Part shown: piece by piece, positions 36,611-44,696 of the stretch | Layout: each line of letters starts with the position of its first letter | Numbering within the stretch: position 1 is the first letter of the stretch | Assembly: GCF_006974125.1 (NCBI RefSeq) | Contig: NZ_CP037858.1 | Location: 2,108,001-2,172,000, forward strand | Reading direction: 5' to 3' | Source: Stenotrophomonas maltophilia | Lineage (GTDB): Bacteria > Pseudomonadota > Gammaproteobacteria > Xanthomonadales > Xanthomonadaceae | DNA length: 64,000 bases | Made by a program: the position numbers and the translations under genes | Notes under the pieces: model-generated | The model's database searches: none | What the model saw: only the letters and a program-made list of their open reading frames with translations | What the model was told of the DNA's origin: nothing

Positions 36611-37141
36611 ATGAAGAAGAACGGCCTTACCGCTGCGGCGGTGTGCGTCGCGATGATGGGGGCGGTTTGGGCGGGCTGGCCCGAGCCAGCGGGCGATCAG
36701 GTGTGGGCCTACCAGAAGCTGCAGCCGGCCGATTACCGCCTGCTGCACAGTGATGCGCTGGGCTTCGTCACTGCGAAGGCCCACGAGGGCTTTGAACTGC
36801 ACGCGCGCCATGCCGGGGCGACGTCCTTCGAGATCCGCTGCAAGGGCGTGCTGGTGATGGACGTGGAGAACGCACCCTCGCGCGTGCTGATCCGGATGCC
36901 TGCCGATGCACGATGGCGGGCGCCGGATATCGAACGCCTGCGCAGCAGCTTCGAGCGTTGGCTGGATCTACACCAGAGCCAGGGGCGGTTGCTTGTGGAA
37001 AGCGCGGGGCCTTCGTGGGTTGAGGCGCGGTTTGGGCGCTTCGATGGGTTGGTGCCTGATGAGCAGCGGTGTCTGCTTGGGGGGCCGGCGCACCGCCAGG
37101 CCGATCCCACCAACGTCTTCAGCGCTGAAGTGCCTTCGTAG
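36611..37141 (+). CDS. hypothetical exported or membrane-anchored protein
   Basis: A 176-residue protein with an N-terminal hydrophobic segment (residues 6-21, LTAAAVCVAMMGAVWAG) that may be a signal peptide or anchor. The body has strand-rich pieces (FELHARHAGATSFEIRCKGVLVMDV) and a helical segment (DIERLRSSFERWLDLHQ). I recognise no family. It follows the small leader-controlled gene by 45 bases on the same strand and might be cotranscribed. Confidence 0.65.
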   Translation: MKKNGLTAAAVCVAMMGAVWAGWPEPAGDQVWAYQKLQPADYRLLHSDALGFVTAKAHEGFELHARHAGATSFEIRCKGVLVMDVENAPSRVLIRMPADARWRAPDIERLRSSFERWLDLHQSQGRLLVESAGPSWVEARFGRFDGLVPDEQRCLLGGPAHRQADPTNVFSAEVPS

Positions 37142-37217
37142 GCTGACGCCTATAGTGGCGCTGCATCTGCACAGCAAGGGGCCGCCCGATGCTCGATCAT
37201 CAAGGGCGGCGCCAACG

Positions 37218-37559
37218 TCAGGGGCGGTCTGTACTGACGGAAACCGAGCCGTCTTCCAGCAGGTGGACGCTTACATATGCGTCTGGCGGAGGTATCCGAT
37301 CGATCGACGCCCCTGCGGGGAGAATGTCCCAACTGGTGATCGGGCCGCAGACTGTCCTATGAACCAATCGGCGGCTATCCAACCCTCGCTTGGCAAGCTC
37401 GGCCACAACCACTTCAGGAGGCTGGCGGTCGAAGCCGTTGTAGGCGGTGCACGTCGCTCCCGTCTGGCCAATGGGATACGTTGAACTCTCCACCTCATCC
37501 CGGCACCCCGGCAGGCCCACGGCGAGCGAGAGGGCCATCAGTACTCGAATGCACTGCAT
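37218..37559 (-). CDS. small lipoprotein
   Basis: A 113-residue protein with a clear lipoprotein signal (MALSLAVGLPGC, lipid-Cys at residue 19). The mature part is about 94 residues with TCTAYNGFDRQPPEVVVAELAKRG and a C-terminal strand pair (DAYVSVHLLEDGSVSVS). The ATG at 37559 has AAGGAGCGAGC upstream, a good site, so the longer open frame is not used. The function is unknown. It is convergent with the preceding gene and divergent from comM. Confidence 0.75.
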   Translation of the reverse strand: MQCIRVLMALSLAVGLPGCRDEVESSTYPIGQTGATCTAYNGFDRQPPEVVVAELAKRGLDSRRLVHRTVCGPITSWDILPAGASIDRIPPPDAYVSVHLLEDGSVSVSTDRP

Positions 37560-37782
37560 TTCAGCTCGCTCCTTTCCGCTACTGCCCTGTTGTACGCCTT
37601 GCCTGACGCAAGACCTCCGAGACCGCCATCGCAGCGCCGCGCTGCACAGATCATCTGCCCTTGATCCGAATGCTGCACCCTTTGCAGGCAGAAATACCCC
37701 TAGACGCATTGCCGGCAATTCCCGATAGTCCCACGCAGATTACCTGCCGCACCATCAAGCGTCTCTCTGCAGGAAACCACAC

Positions 37783-38305
37783 ATGAGCCTGGCGCTGGTC
37801 CACAGCCGTGCCCGCGCCGGGGTCGATGCCCCGCTGGTGCGGGTGGAAGTGCATCTCTCTGGCGGCCTGCCTGTCACTCAGATCGTGGGCTTGGCCGAAG
37901 CCAGCGTGCGCGAATCCCGCGAGCGCGTGCGTGCCGCCCTGCTCTGCGCGCGCTTCGACTTTCCGCAGCGGCGCATCACCTTGAACCTGGCGCCCGCCGA
38001 CCTGCCCAAGGAAGGTGGGCGTTACGACCTGGCAATTGCGCTGGGCATTCTTGCCGCGAGTGGTCAAGTCGATCCGCAGTCGCTGCTGCAGTACGAGTTC
38101 CTGGGCGAGCTTGGCCTGACCGGTGAACTGCGCCCGGTGGCGGGTGCACTACCCGCCGCAATCGCCGCCGCTGAAGCCGGGCGCATCCTGGTGGTGCCGC
38201 CGGGGAATGCCGCCGAGGCGGCGTTGGCCGAGCATGCCGATGTGCGTGTGGCGCGCACGCTGCTGGAGTGCTGCGCCGGGCTGGGTAATCCGCGTCTGTT
38301 GCTGT
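37783..38305 (+). pseudogene. comM: comM, 5' part only (interrupted)
   Basis: The first ~175 codons of ComM/YifB, the Mg-chelatase-like helicase that drives branch migration in natural transformation (full length ~500). The Lon-like N-terminal domain is intact: MSLALVHSRARAGVDAPLV, then VHLSGGLPVTQIVGLAEASVRESRERVRAAL, LNLAPADLPKEGGRYDLAIALGILAASGQV and FLGELGLTGELRPV. Similarity stops around LECCAGLGNPRLLL. The frame then runs into foreign sequence and ends at 38436 with no AAA+ or C-terminal domain. The rest of comM is not in the window. comM is a known target of AbaR/Tn7-like islands. Confidence 0.85.
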
Positions 38306-38322
38306 CATTTCCACGTAAAAGA
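38303..38322. mobile_element. possible terminal sequence of an island inserted in comM
   Basis: The break in comM coincides with TGTCATTTCCACGTAAAAG. Tn7/Tn5053-type elements begin with TGT. Base composition falls at this point and all following DNA is accessory. I cannot see the opposite end, a target duplication or obvious TnsB-type sub-repeats, so the exact boundary is a guess within about ten bases. Confidence 0.4.
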
Positions 38323-38564
38323 GAGACTCAACATTTAGAAACGAGACACCCGAGATCGAAGCCCTCGCACTTGGCGAACCGCATCTCTTTGATATTTAAA
38401 GTGAATAACCTGAGGTGCATGCACGGAGGCAAGTGAGATCTACCCAACGCCCTCTGCGACATGAGCAAATGGTTACGGAACGGATGCGGCCGCGTGGCCA
38501 GGAAAGCTAGTGCCGCGAGCCATTCACCGAGGAGGCCAACGGGCGCGCCGGGAGCCACTCCCCC
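38323..38564. other. non-coding start of the accessory region
   Basis: Moderate-GC DNA with A/T-rich patches (38320-38410) and no convincing gene or RNA. An ATTTAGAAACG / TTTGATATTTAAAG stretch may hold transposase-binding sites of an element end, but I find no clear repeated unit. Confidence 0.35.
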
Positions 38565-38693
38565 GCCTCCAAGCTTGGCAGCTAGATGGATGCAGCCCAG
38601 GCCAGACCAGTGAACTCTTCGAGTCCTAGTCTTCGATCCGGCTGCTTTTTCTACCTAGCCATGTCGAAACTGCGCGGAGTTGTGCGCAATATG
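38565..38693 (+). repeat. 129-bp repeat, copy A (before the cyanase fragment)
   Basis: This segment aligns without gaps to 50963-51091, with about three quarters of the bases identical. It contains GCCTCCAAGCTTGG, an ORF start ([11 protein letters not shown]) and ends with the palindrome-like TGCGCGGAGTTGTGCGCA just before ATG. Copy B stands before an XRE regulator gene, so this looks like a transplanted promoter/leader. Confidence 0.8.
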
Positions 38694-38993
38694 CCGAAAA
38701 ACCGAGGCGCTAAGCTCGATCTGGACGCCGAAGGGGTTGCGCTCCTGCAGTCGATCCCGATGCGCGGCAGCATTGAGGCCGGCGTGCCGATCGATCCCAC
38801 CATCTACCGCTTCTACGAGATGCTGCAGGTGTACGGCACTACGCTCAAGGCACTGGTGCACGAGAAGTTTGGCGACGGCATCATCAGCGCCATCAACTTC
38901 AAGCTGGACGTCCAGAAGGTCGATGATCCGGAGGGCGGCGCGCGTGCCGTGATCACCCTGGATGGCAAGTATCTGCCGACCAAGCCGTTCTGA
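38586..38993 (+). pseudogene. cynS: cyanate hydratase C-terminal domain with replaced N-terminus
   Basis: From GAKLDLD (38706) on, the product is cyanase: [20 protein letters not shown], then [31 protein letters not shown] and the end [13 protein letters not shown]. The active-site Arg, Glu and Ser (in YRFYEML and IISAINF) are all present. The ~60-residue N-terminal helix-turn-helix domain of normal CynS (~156 aa) is missing. In its place is a 36-residue peptide encoded by the 129-bp repeat. It may be expressed from ATG 38661 or 38691. The decameric enzyme needs the N-terminal domain for dimerisation, so activity is doubtful. Confidence 0.8.
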
Positions 38994-39003
38994 TTGGTAG
39001 TTT

Positions 39004-39031
39004 ACGGCCCGGCCGTTCTAGGCCGGGCCGT
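39004..39031 (+). terminator. strong hairpin after the cyanase fragment
   Basis: ACGGCCCGGCC, loop GTTCTA, GGCCGGGCCGT forms a perfect 11-bp stem ten bases after the stop. The T tract is weak. It is likely the original cynS terminator, carried along with the 3' part of the gene. Confidence 0.75.
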
Positions 39032-39451
39032 TGCGCCAGTGGGCGTCTCTAACTTGAGGCTCGGACCTCGTTGGCATCGTACACACCCCCCGGCCGCTAT
39101 TGTCTTTGCCTGCGTGATCCAAGCCCCAGCCGCGCACCTGCTGGGCCGTATGGGTGCCGCCCCCTCCCCACTCGTCGCCGCGGCGCGGCTGCTCCAGCAT
39201 TTTAGCGGCGCGGGGTCTGCGAGCAGCTAGCGTTCAATGCGCGATAGCCTTACCCGATCAACTGCTGCATGCGTGCCCACGCGCATCTGATCGCCGAGAT
39301 GATTCGGGCGGGGACTCTACCTCAAGTTGACTGACACCTCATTGCCGCGTGGACCGATGCGTCCATGCGGCTGCTGTTTCATCGAAGACCTCCTCAGCCT
39401 CCAGGCTCTCCTGGGAGACAGAGCCGAGTCCAGCCACAGGGATACCGGCAA
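39032..39451. other. 420-base stretch without a supported gene
   Basis: Fragments of open frame occur on both strands, but none has a start, composition or context I can support. A short plus-strand stretch (AHLIAEMIRAGTLPQVD, about 39280-39330) may be a coding remnant. Confidence 0.35.
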
Positions 39452-40645
39452 TCAAGCCCTAACGAAGGTCAGGATGGTCTCAGTGCGCATCCGCTTGGAC
39501 AGGTTGCCGCTCTGAGTAACCGGCAGGTATCGACTTGCTGCTGGCAGATCACGCTCAGCCAAGCTGGCCAGGGTCAAGCCGGCCTGGATTCCTGCCTTGG
39601 CTACGCCCTCTGAATTGCTGATGAAAACATCCTTGAGGCAGGAGTTGCCCAGCACATAAGTCGCCGAGCCCCCCTTTCGCAGTACTCGGGCAGCCTGGTG
39701 CATCATGCGCTCCAAGTCGCCTGCGTACCGGATGATCATGCGCTGCTGCTTCGGTTCCAGGCGCTCCAAGTCACACATGGCATTTGCGATAGTCTCAGCG
39801 ATGGAGCACTGAGCGTCGAAGCTTCTTTCGGCACCGATCGTGCTGGAGCGAATCTTGCGCAACTCCCCTACGCTGTGCCCGAGCCATACCAGTGAAAGCC
39901 GGTGGCCTCGCATATAGTCGATGGCATTGAGGTACGGCGGTGACGTCATAATCGCGTCGACACTGCTATCGAGCAGCTTGATCGCACGCGCGTCGCCCAG
40001 GCACACCTTCACCTGACCGTGCTCGTGATTGGCCGCCTGATTGGATGACAGACGCGTCATCAGCTGCGTCGCAGATCGCTTGAAACCTTCCAAGACATCA
40101 TAGGAGGACTCAAGGGTCACACGGTGCGGACGGCTATGCGACGTATCGCGAGCAAGCGAGGCACACTGCTCCTTGGTCACAATGATTCGACTGAGAGCGA
40201 CCTGGAGCATATCCAGCGCTGCGCGGCGCGCGCCTGAGCGAGCTGACTTGCGCCTGCGATCAAAGACAGAAGCAATGCGAGTCAGATCGCGCCGCTGCTG
40301 ATCTCCGAACCAATAGCGAATGAACTGAATAGTTTCCTCATCCTGCCATGCCAGGCGCACACGCCTGAGATCCACTGCAGCGACCTCTTCCAGGACAGAT
40401 GCCAACTCCGCCCGCCCCGCCTCAACGTCGAAATGAGAAGTCCATACGCGGCTCATCAATACAGCGAGCGGGTCCATGTCGAAACCGATAGCGCTATGGC
40501 CCAGCGACAAGGCTTGGCGAAGCACCGTACCGGAGCCGGCCATGGGATCCAGGACGATGCTATTGGCAGGCAGCGAAACCAAAGAGTTGAGAGCCAACTC
40601 AGGCGCCATTCGGGCCGGGAAGGGATGGACAGTGCGGGTTTGCAT
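39452..40645 (-). CDS. SAM-dependent DNA methyltransferase (amino-methylating, SPPY type)
   Basis: A 397-residue N4-cytosine or N6-adenine DNA methyltransferase. Motif order is AdoMet site first: HPFPARMAPE, then VLDPMAGSGTVL (residues 31-42) and AIGFDMDPLAV, with the catalytic TSPPYLNAIDY near residue 235 and the late strand VLRKGGSATYVLGNS. The long insert between motifs is probably the target-recognition region. It has an in-frame stop just before the ATG at 40645. It follows the XRE gene by 44 bases and is divergent from a second methyltransferase. No restriction nuclease is recognisable nearby. Confidence 0.88.
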   Translation of the reverse strand: MQTRTVHPFPARMAPELALNSLVSLPANSIVLDPMAGSGTVLRQALSLGHSAIGFDMDPLAVLMSRVWTSHFDVEAGRAELASVLEEVAAVDLRRVRLAWQDEETIQFIRYWFGDQQRRDLTRIASVFDRRRKSARSGARRAALDMLQVALSRIIVTKEQCASLARDTSHSRPHRVTLESSYDVLEGFKRSATQLMTRLSSNQAANHEHGQVKVCLGDARAIKLLDSSVDAIMTSPPYLNAIDYMRGHRLSLVWLGHSVGELRKIRSSTIGAERSFDAQCSIAETIANAMCDLERLEPKQQRMIIRYAGDLERMMHQAARVLRKGGSATYVLGNSCLKDVFISNSEGVAKAGIQAGLTLASLAERDLPAASRYLPVTQSGNLSKRMRTETILTFVRA

Positions 40646-40689
40646 CTAGATGAGGTCCTCAAGCCTGCCTTGGCTGATGGCAATTGTCG

Positions 40690-41049
40690 TCATTTTTCGT
40701 CGCCCTGGATGAGACCAGCTGACTTGTCCCGCATGGATCGGGCCAAAGACAGCGCACCCTCCAGGGTCTGGACCAGCTGATCCAAGGCCTGAGGGCTGGT
40801 AGGCACCTCGGTGGCCTGAGAACCGGTAGCCGTTGAGGCCGCAGACTCACTCACGGAAGCCAGTATATGCATGCAATGCATCATTACTTCGCCAGGAGGT
40901 TCTACCTCTCCCTTCTCGTAACGAGACACAACACCCTGAGACTTCCCCAGCCTAATGGCGAACTGGCCTTGTTTCAGGCCTAGCTTGCGTCTCGCCCGAC
41001 CCACGAGATCCGCAGTTACTGGATGTTTGACCGCTTGCATAATTTGCAT
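40690..41049 (-). CDS. XRE-family helix-turn-helix regulator
   Basis: A ~119-residue regulator. The HTH lies near residues 15-55 (VGRARRKLGLKQGQFAIRLGKSQGVVSRYEKGEVEPP), and a Ser/Thr-rich linker leads to a short C-terminal helix. In-frame ATGs at 41058, 41049 and 41040 are all possible starts, with the operator-like TTGCAT array overlapping them. It lies just ahead of the first methyltransferase on the same strand and divergent from the second. This matches the position of a controller protein in a modification system, setting expression of both arms. Confidence 0.85.
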   Translation of the reverse strand: MQIMQAVKHPVTADLVGRARRKLGLKQGQFAIRLGKSQGVVSRYEKGEVEPPGEVMMHCMHILASVSESAASTATGSQATEVPTSPQALDQLVQTLEGALSLARSMRDKSAGLIQGDEK

Positions 41050-41076
41050 GGTATGCATATCCCACCTAGTATGCAA
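41035..41076. promoter_or_regulatory. TTGCAT/ATGCAA array at 9-bp phasing, candidate controller operator
   Basis: TTGCAT begins at 41035 and 41044, ATGCAT at 41053 and ATGCAA at 41071. All lie on a 9-base grid, with the 41062 position unoccupied. The array is exactly between the divergent XRE gene and the second methyltransferase, overlapping the possible XRE start codons. Confidence 0.5.
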
Positions 41077-41119
41077 GGGAGGCAAATTCACCTACGATCA
41101 ACAGACAGGGGAAATCGCT

Positions 41120-42409
41120 ATGGATAGGCAGTTCGTGGACATCACGGATGTAGGGCAGCTGTGGGATATGCCCCTACTCAACGCTCCGGCTGATCCGGAG
41201 TGGGATACGCATGCCTCCAAAGAGCCGCGCATCCATCGAATTCATCCTTATCCCGCAAAATTTCCTGCCTTCCTAGCCGAACGCGGGATCAGCTATGCAA
41301 GAAGCATTGGCGTGCGGGTGAAGACGGTTGGCGACATCTTTTGCGGCTGCGGCACTGTGGCCCACGAGGCGCGCCGTCTAGGTTTAGGGTTCTGGGGCTG
41401 TGATATCAACCCGGTGGCCACCCTGATCGCCCGCACGAAGAGCGCGGACCTCTGCCCACTGGAGTTTCGTAGCACCCTTGATCTAGTCATGCGGCGTGCG
41501 CGACGATCCAAGGGCGACATCCAGCTGGCCCCCTCTGCCCGAGAGCGCCTCAATCGCTGGTTCCGGCCAGAGCAGTTTGCCGATCTCGCCAGGATCTTGA
41601 ATGCCATCAGGCACGTTCTTCCGAATCCATCGCCTCTACAGGATGCTTACCTGTGCACGTTCTCGGCAGTCCTCAAGCCATGCTCTCAGTGGCAGCAGAG
41701 AGCCATCAAGCCCACACTGGATGGCGACAAGCTTCCTCCGGACGTCTTCGCCACCTTTCTGAAGCACGCTCTTACTGTCGCTCAGGCCATTGAGGAAGCG
41801 GGCGACCTATCCCACAGCCCCGCTGCTGTGGTTGAGCTTGGAAACGCACTGAACGTAGCGCTCCCAAAGCGTCGAGTCGACCTGCTCGTATCAAGTCCAC
41901 CATATGTCACATCATACGAATATGCGGACTTGCACCAGTTGTCGTCTCTGTTCCTGGGTTACGCAGATGACCACCGGCAGCTACGCGATGGATCCATCGG
42001 AAGCACGCAACACGACTTCCGCTTGGCCAAGGGCATCCGGGATCTGAACCGGACTGCGACACGCACGGTGTTCTCTCTCTACGAGCAGGACAAGCGCGCG
42101 GCGCAATCAGTCGCCAACTACTTCATTGATATGCAGGCAATTGCGGGCCGTGCGATGCGTATCGTCCGGCCTGGTGGGATCGCCATGTTCGTCATCGGCA
42201 ATACCCAGTACCGCGGGGTAGACGTGGACAACGCCAGCCACCTCACTGAGTCGCTCCTCTGCGCTGGGTTCAGGACCGTCCGAGCAACAAAGCGAACCAT
42301 CTCCAATAAGGCGGCCACCCCGTACAGGACACCCACGGGCAAGTTCAGCCGTACGCAGACTTCAAACCATATCTACTCGCACGAGTACGTACTCATGGCA
42401 CACCGATGA
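41120..42409 (+). CDS. second SAM-dependent DNA methyltransferase (SPPY type)
   Basis: A 429-residue amino-methyltransferase. The N-terminal HRIHPYPAKFPAFLAERG is followed by the AdoMet motif GDIFCGCGTVAHEARRLG and the acidic strand GCDINPVATL. The catalytic SSPPYVTSYEYADLHQL lies near residue 258, and VRPGGIAMFVIGNTQY closes the core. Motif order and flavour match the other methyltransferase, but overall sequence differs, so each may handle one strand of an asymmetric site. The ATG at 41120 has AGGGGA upstream. Its stop overlaps the next start (ATGA), coupling it to the GHKL/kinase protein. Confidence 0.88.
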   Translation: MDRQFVDITDVGQLWDMPLLNAPADPEWDTHASKEPRIHRIHPYPAKFPAFLAERGISYARSIGVRVKTVGDIFCGCGTVAHEARRLGLGFWGCDINPVATLIARTKSADLCPLEFRSTLDLVMRRARRSKGDIQLAPSARERLNRWFRPEQFADLARILNAIRHVLPNPSPLQDAYLCTFSAVLKPCSQWQQRAIKPTLDGDKLPPDVFATFLKHALTVAQAIEEAGDLSHSPAAVVELGNALNVALPKRRVDLLVSSPPYVTSYEYADLHQLSSLFLGYADDHRQLRDGSIGSTQHDFRLAKGIRDLNRTATRTVFSLYEQDKRAAQSVANYFIDMQAIAGRAMRIVRPGGIAMFVIGNTQYRGVDVDNASHLTESLLCAGFRTVRATKRTISNKAATPYRTPTGKFSRTQTSNHIYSHEYVLMAHR

Positions 42410-44691
42410 AGCGAACCAAGCCCAAGCCTCTGAAGTTCAGACCCTATGCCCGCCTTCTTACGATGCTGGGTGATCAGCTCATCAAGAATGAGCGCGTAGC
42501 GCTGGTAGAACTCATCAAGAACGCCTACGACGCCGATGCCAGCTGGGTGAAGCTCACCTTCAAGAGCTTCAACAAAGACTTTCAGGCAGTCGGCTCCAAT
42601 GCAAAGATCATCATCGAAGATGACGGCATTGGCATGGACCGAGACATCATCGAGAACCATTGGGTCAACCCTGCCACGCCAGGCAAGTTGATCAATAAGC
42701 AATTGAAGCGTCAGAAGACAGCCAAGGGACGAATCGTCCAAGGTGAGAAAGGCATTGGTCGCTTTGCCCTTCTGAAGCTGGGTAGACGCGTTGAGATGAC
42801 CACCCGCGCCAAGGGAGCCGCCTCTGAACTGACGCTCAACCTGGACGTCTCCGGCTACGACGAGGACTTCCTTCGGAACCAGCAAGGATTGTTCCTTGAT
42901 GAGCTGAGCATGACGCTAAGCGAGACCGACCCGGCTCAAGAGATTGACCGGGTCAAGGTCCAGCTCGGCGACACTCAGGTTACCCGCAAGCCACATGGGA
43001 CTCGACTTGAGATCTCCCACCTTCAAGGTACCTGGACTCGCCACCGTGTCAGCAATGTTCATCGTGATCTAGGAAGACTGCAGTCGGTCTTCGACCGAAT
43101 CATCCGCGACGAAGCTTCGGCCCAGGATGGCACGCCCGCAAAGAGCGGCAAGGGTAAGCCTGATGATTTCAGGATCTACATCTATCGCGACGAAGACCTT
43201 GAGTCCTTCGATAGCGACAACGAAGAAATCCTGCAAAAGTTGCTGACTGAGAAGACCGTCTTCCGGATTGAGGGCGCCTATGATGAGGCCGGGAAGAAGT
43301 TCGATTTCACCATCAATGACAAGCACCAGACACTGGGCCTGCTCGATCCAACCCTTACAGGAATGAAGATCTATCGGGACATCTATGCGCCCGAGAGGAA
43401 CTCAAGGAATGAGCTGGAGAGCCGCTTTACGGCGTGTGGGCCATTCAAGTTCAAATTCTATGTCTTCAACTTTGCCAGGGATGCCGCTGAGCACCACCTG
43501 CTGACCAAAGAAGACAAGGATCTGATTCGCGAACATCGAATCTATCTCTATCGCGATGGCATTCGCGTCTATCCGTACGGCGACCCAAGCGACGACTGGT
43601 TGTTGATCGACGTTCGCCGAGGTACTGTCAAAGCCAGCGAGTTCTTCAGCAACGACCAGACCGTTGGCGTTGTAGAGATCAGCCAGGAGAAGAACCGAGA
43701 TCTGCGCGATAAGACCAGCCGCGAAGGGCTGGTCGAAGTCGGCGAGGCGACCGACGATTTCAGGGCCATGATCCAGATCTTCCTGGCGTGGGTGCGTAAA
43801 GACCCTTACGACAAGCTCGTACGGATCAAGAAGAACACCCTGGATATCGCCGTCCACACAGAGAACGCGGTCGAAAAGAGCCTCAATGAAGTTTCCGAGG
43901 CACTGGATGACGACCTACCGGATGAGGCGAAATCCCGCCTCAGTGACGCAAAGCGCAACTACCTCTCCGAGAGAAGGTATCTGGTCAAGCGCGCGGAGGA
44001 CACTGAGCACCTGGCCGGCGTCGGGCTGTCAGTGGAAGCTGCGTCCCACGATCTGATGCTGAGCATCGGTTCGATGTACCGGATCATCAATGATCTGATG
44101 GATAAAACTCGTAGCGGAAAGCCCGTCTCAGCCCAGCACTTGGCTCAGGAATTGACCTCCCTGCGTGGCATGGTCTCCTTCCTCGAAGGCTCGATGACGG
44201 AGATGCAGAGGCTGTTCAGATCCACCAAGCAGAAGCGCAAGCAGGTGCGCGTCTCTGAGATCCTGGTGAAGGTACAAAGGCTCTACGCCAGCATGATGGA
44301 GAAGCGCGGCATCGACTATCAGGTTCAAACCTTGGGTTCGCCGCTAGTAGCCAATACCACCGATGCGGTTCTTCTGCAGGTGTTCCTGAACCTGTTCGAC
44401 AACGCCTGTTATTGGCTAGAAGGCCGGAATCCGCCCAAGAACATCCTCGTAGTGCTTGACGGTGACAACGGCACCTTGACCTTCGCCGACAGCGGGCCTG
44501 GGCTCAATGCCGAGGATCTGCCCTTCATCTTTGAGCCGTTCTTCTCAGGCAAGGGTGAGGAAGGGCGGGGACTGGGCCTCTACATTGCTCGCCAGCTGCT
44601 GGCGAGGCATGAGTACACCATCGATGTCACCCCGACGAAGGAGAAGATCCTGCCGGGCGCCAACTTAACCATTTCGTTTGTAAAGGAATAG
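42406..44691 (+). CDS. protein with N-terminal GHKL ATPase and C-terminal histidine-kinase core
   Basis: A 761-residue soluble protein with two GHKL ATP sites. The N-terminal site resembles Hsp90/MutL/MORC: ERVALVELIKNAYDAD (N-box, residues 29-44), IIEDDGIGMDRD and QGEKGIGRFALLKLG. A middle region of ~350 residues with mixed structure follows. The C-terminal part is a histidine kinase: H-box VEAASHDLMLSIGSM (His near residue 549), N-box VFLNLFDNACYWL, G1 LTFADSGPGL and G2 EGRGLGLYIARQLL. No transmembrane segment is seen. It overlaps the methyltransferase stop by four bases and precedes a receiver protein by five bases, forming a three-gene operon. The role is inferred as DNA or phage sensing. 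Confidence 0.87.
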   Translation: MKRTKPKPLKFRPYARLLTMLGDQLIKNERVALVELIKNAYDADASWVKLTFKSFNKDFQAVGSNAKIIIEDDGIGMDRDIIENHWVNPATPGKLINKQLKRQKTAKGRIVQGEKGIGRFALLKLGRRVEMTTRAKGAASELTLNLDVSGYDEDFLRNQQGLFLDELSMTLSETDPAQEIDRVKVQLGDTQVTRKPHGTRLEISHLQGTWTRHRVSNVHRDLGRLQSVFDRIIRDEASAQDGTPAKSGKGKPDDFRIYIYRDEDLESFDSDNEEILQKLLTEKTVFRIEGAYDEAGKKFDFTINDKHQTLGLLDPTLTGMKIYRDIYAPERNSRNELESRFTACGPFKFKFYVFNFARDAAEHHLLTKEDKDLIREHRIYLYRDGIRVYPYGDPSDDWLLIDVRRGTVKASEFFSNDQTVGVVEISQEKNRDLRDKTSREGLVEVGEATDDFRAMIQIFLAWVRKDPYDKLVRIKKNTLDIAVHTENAVEKSLNEVSEALDDDLPDEAKSRLSDAKRNYLSERRYLVKRAEDTEHLAGVGLSVEAASHDLMLSIGSMYRIINDLMDKTRSGKPVSAQHLAQELTSLRGMVSFLEGSMTEMQRLFRSTKQKRKQVRVSEILVKVQRLYASMMEKRGIDYQVQTLGSPLVANTTDAVLLQVFLNLFDNACYWLEGRNPPKNILVVLDGDNGTLTFADSGPGLNAEDLPFIFEPFFSGKGEEGRGLGLYIARQLLARHEYTIDVTPTKEKILPGANLTISFVKE

Positions 44692-44696
44692 GAACG

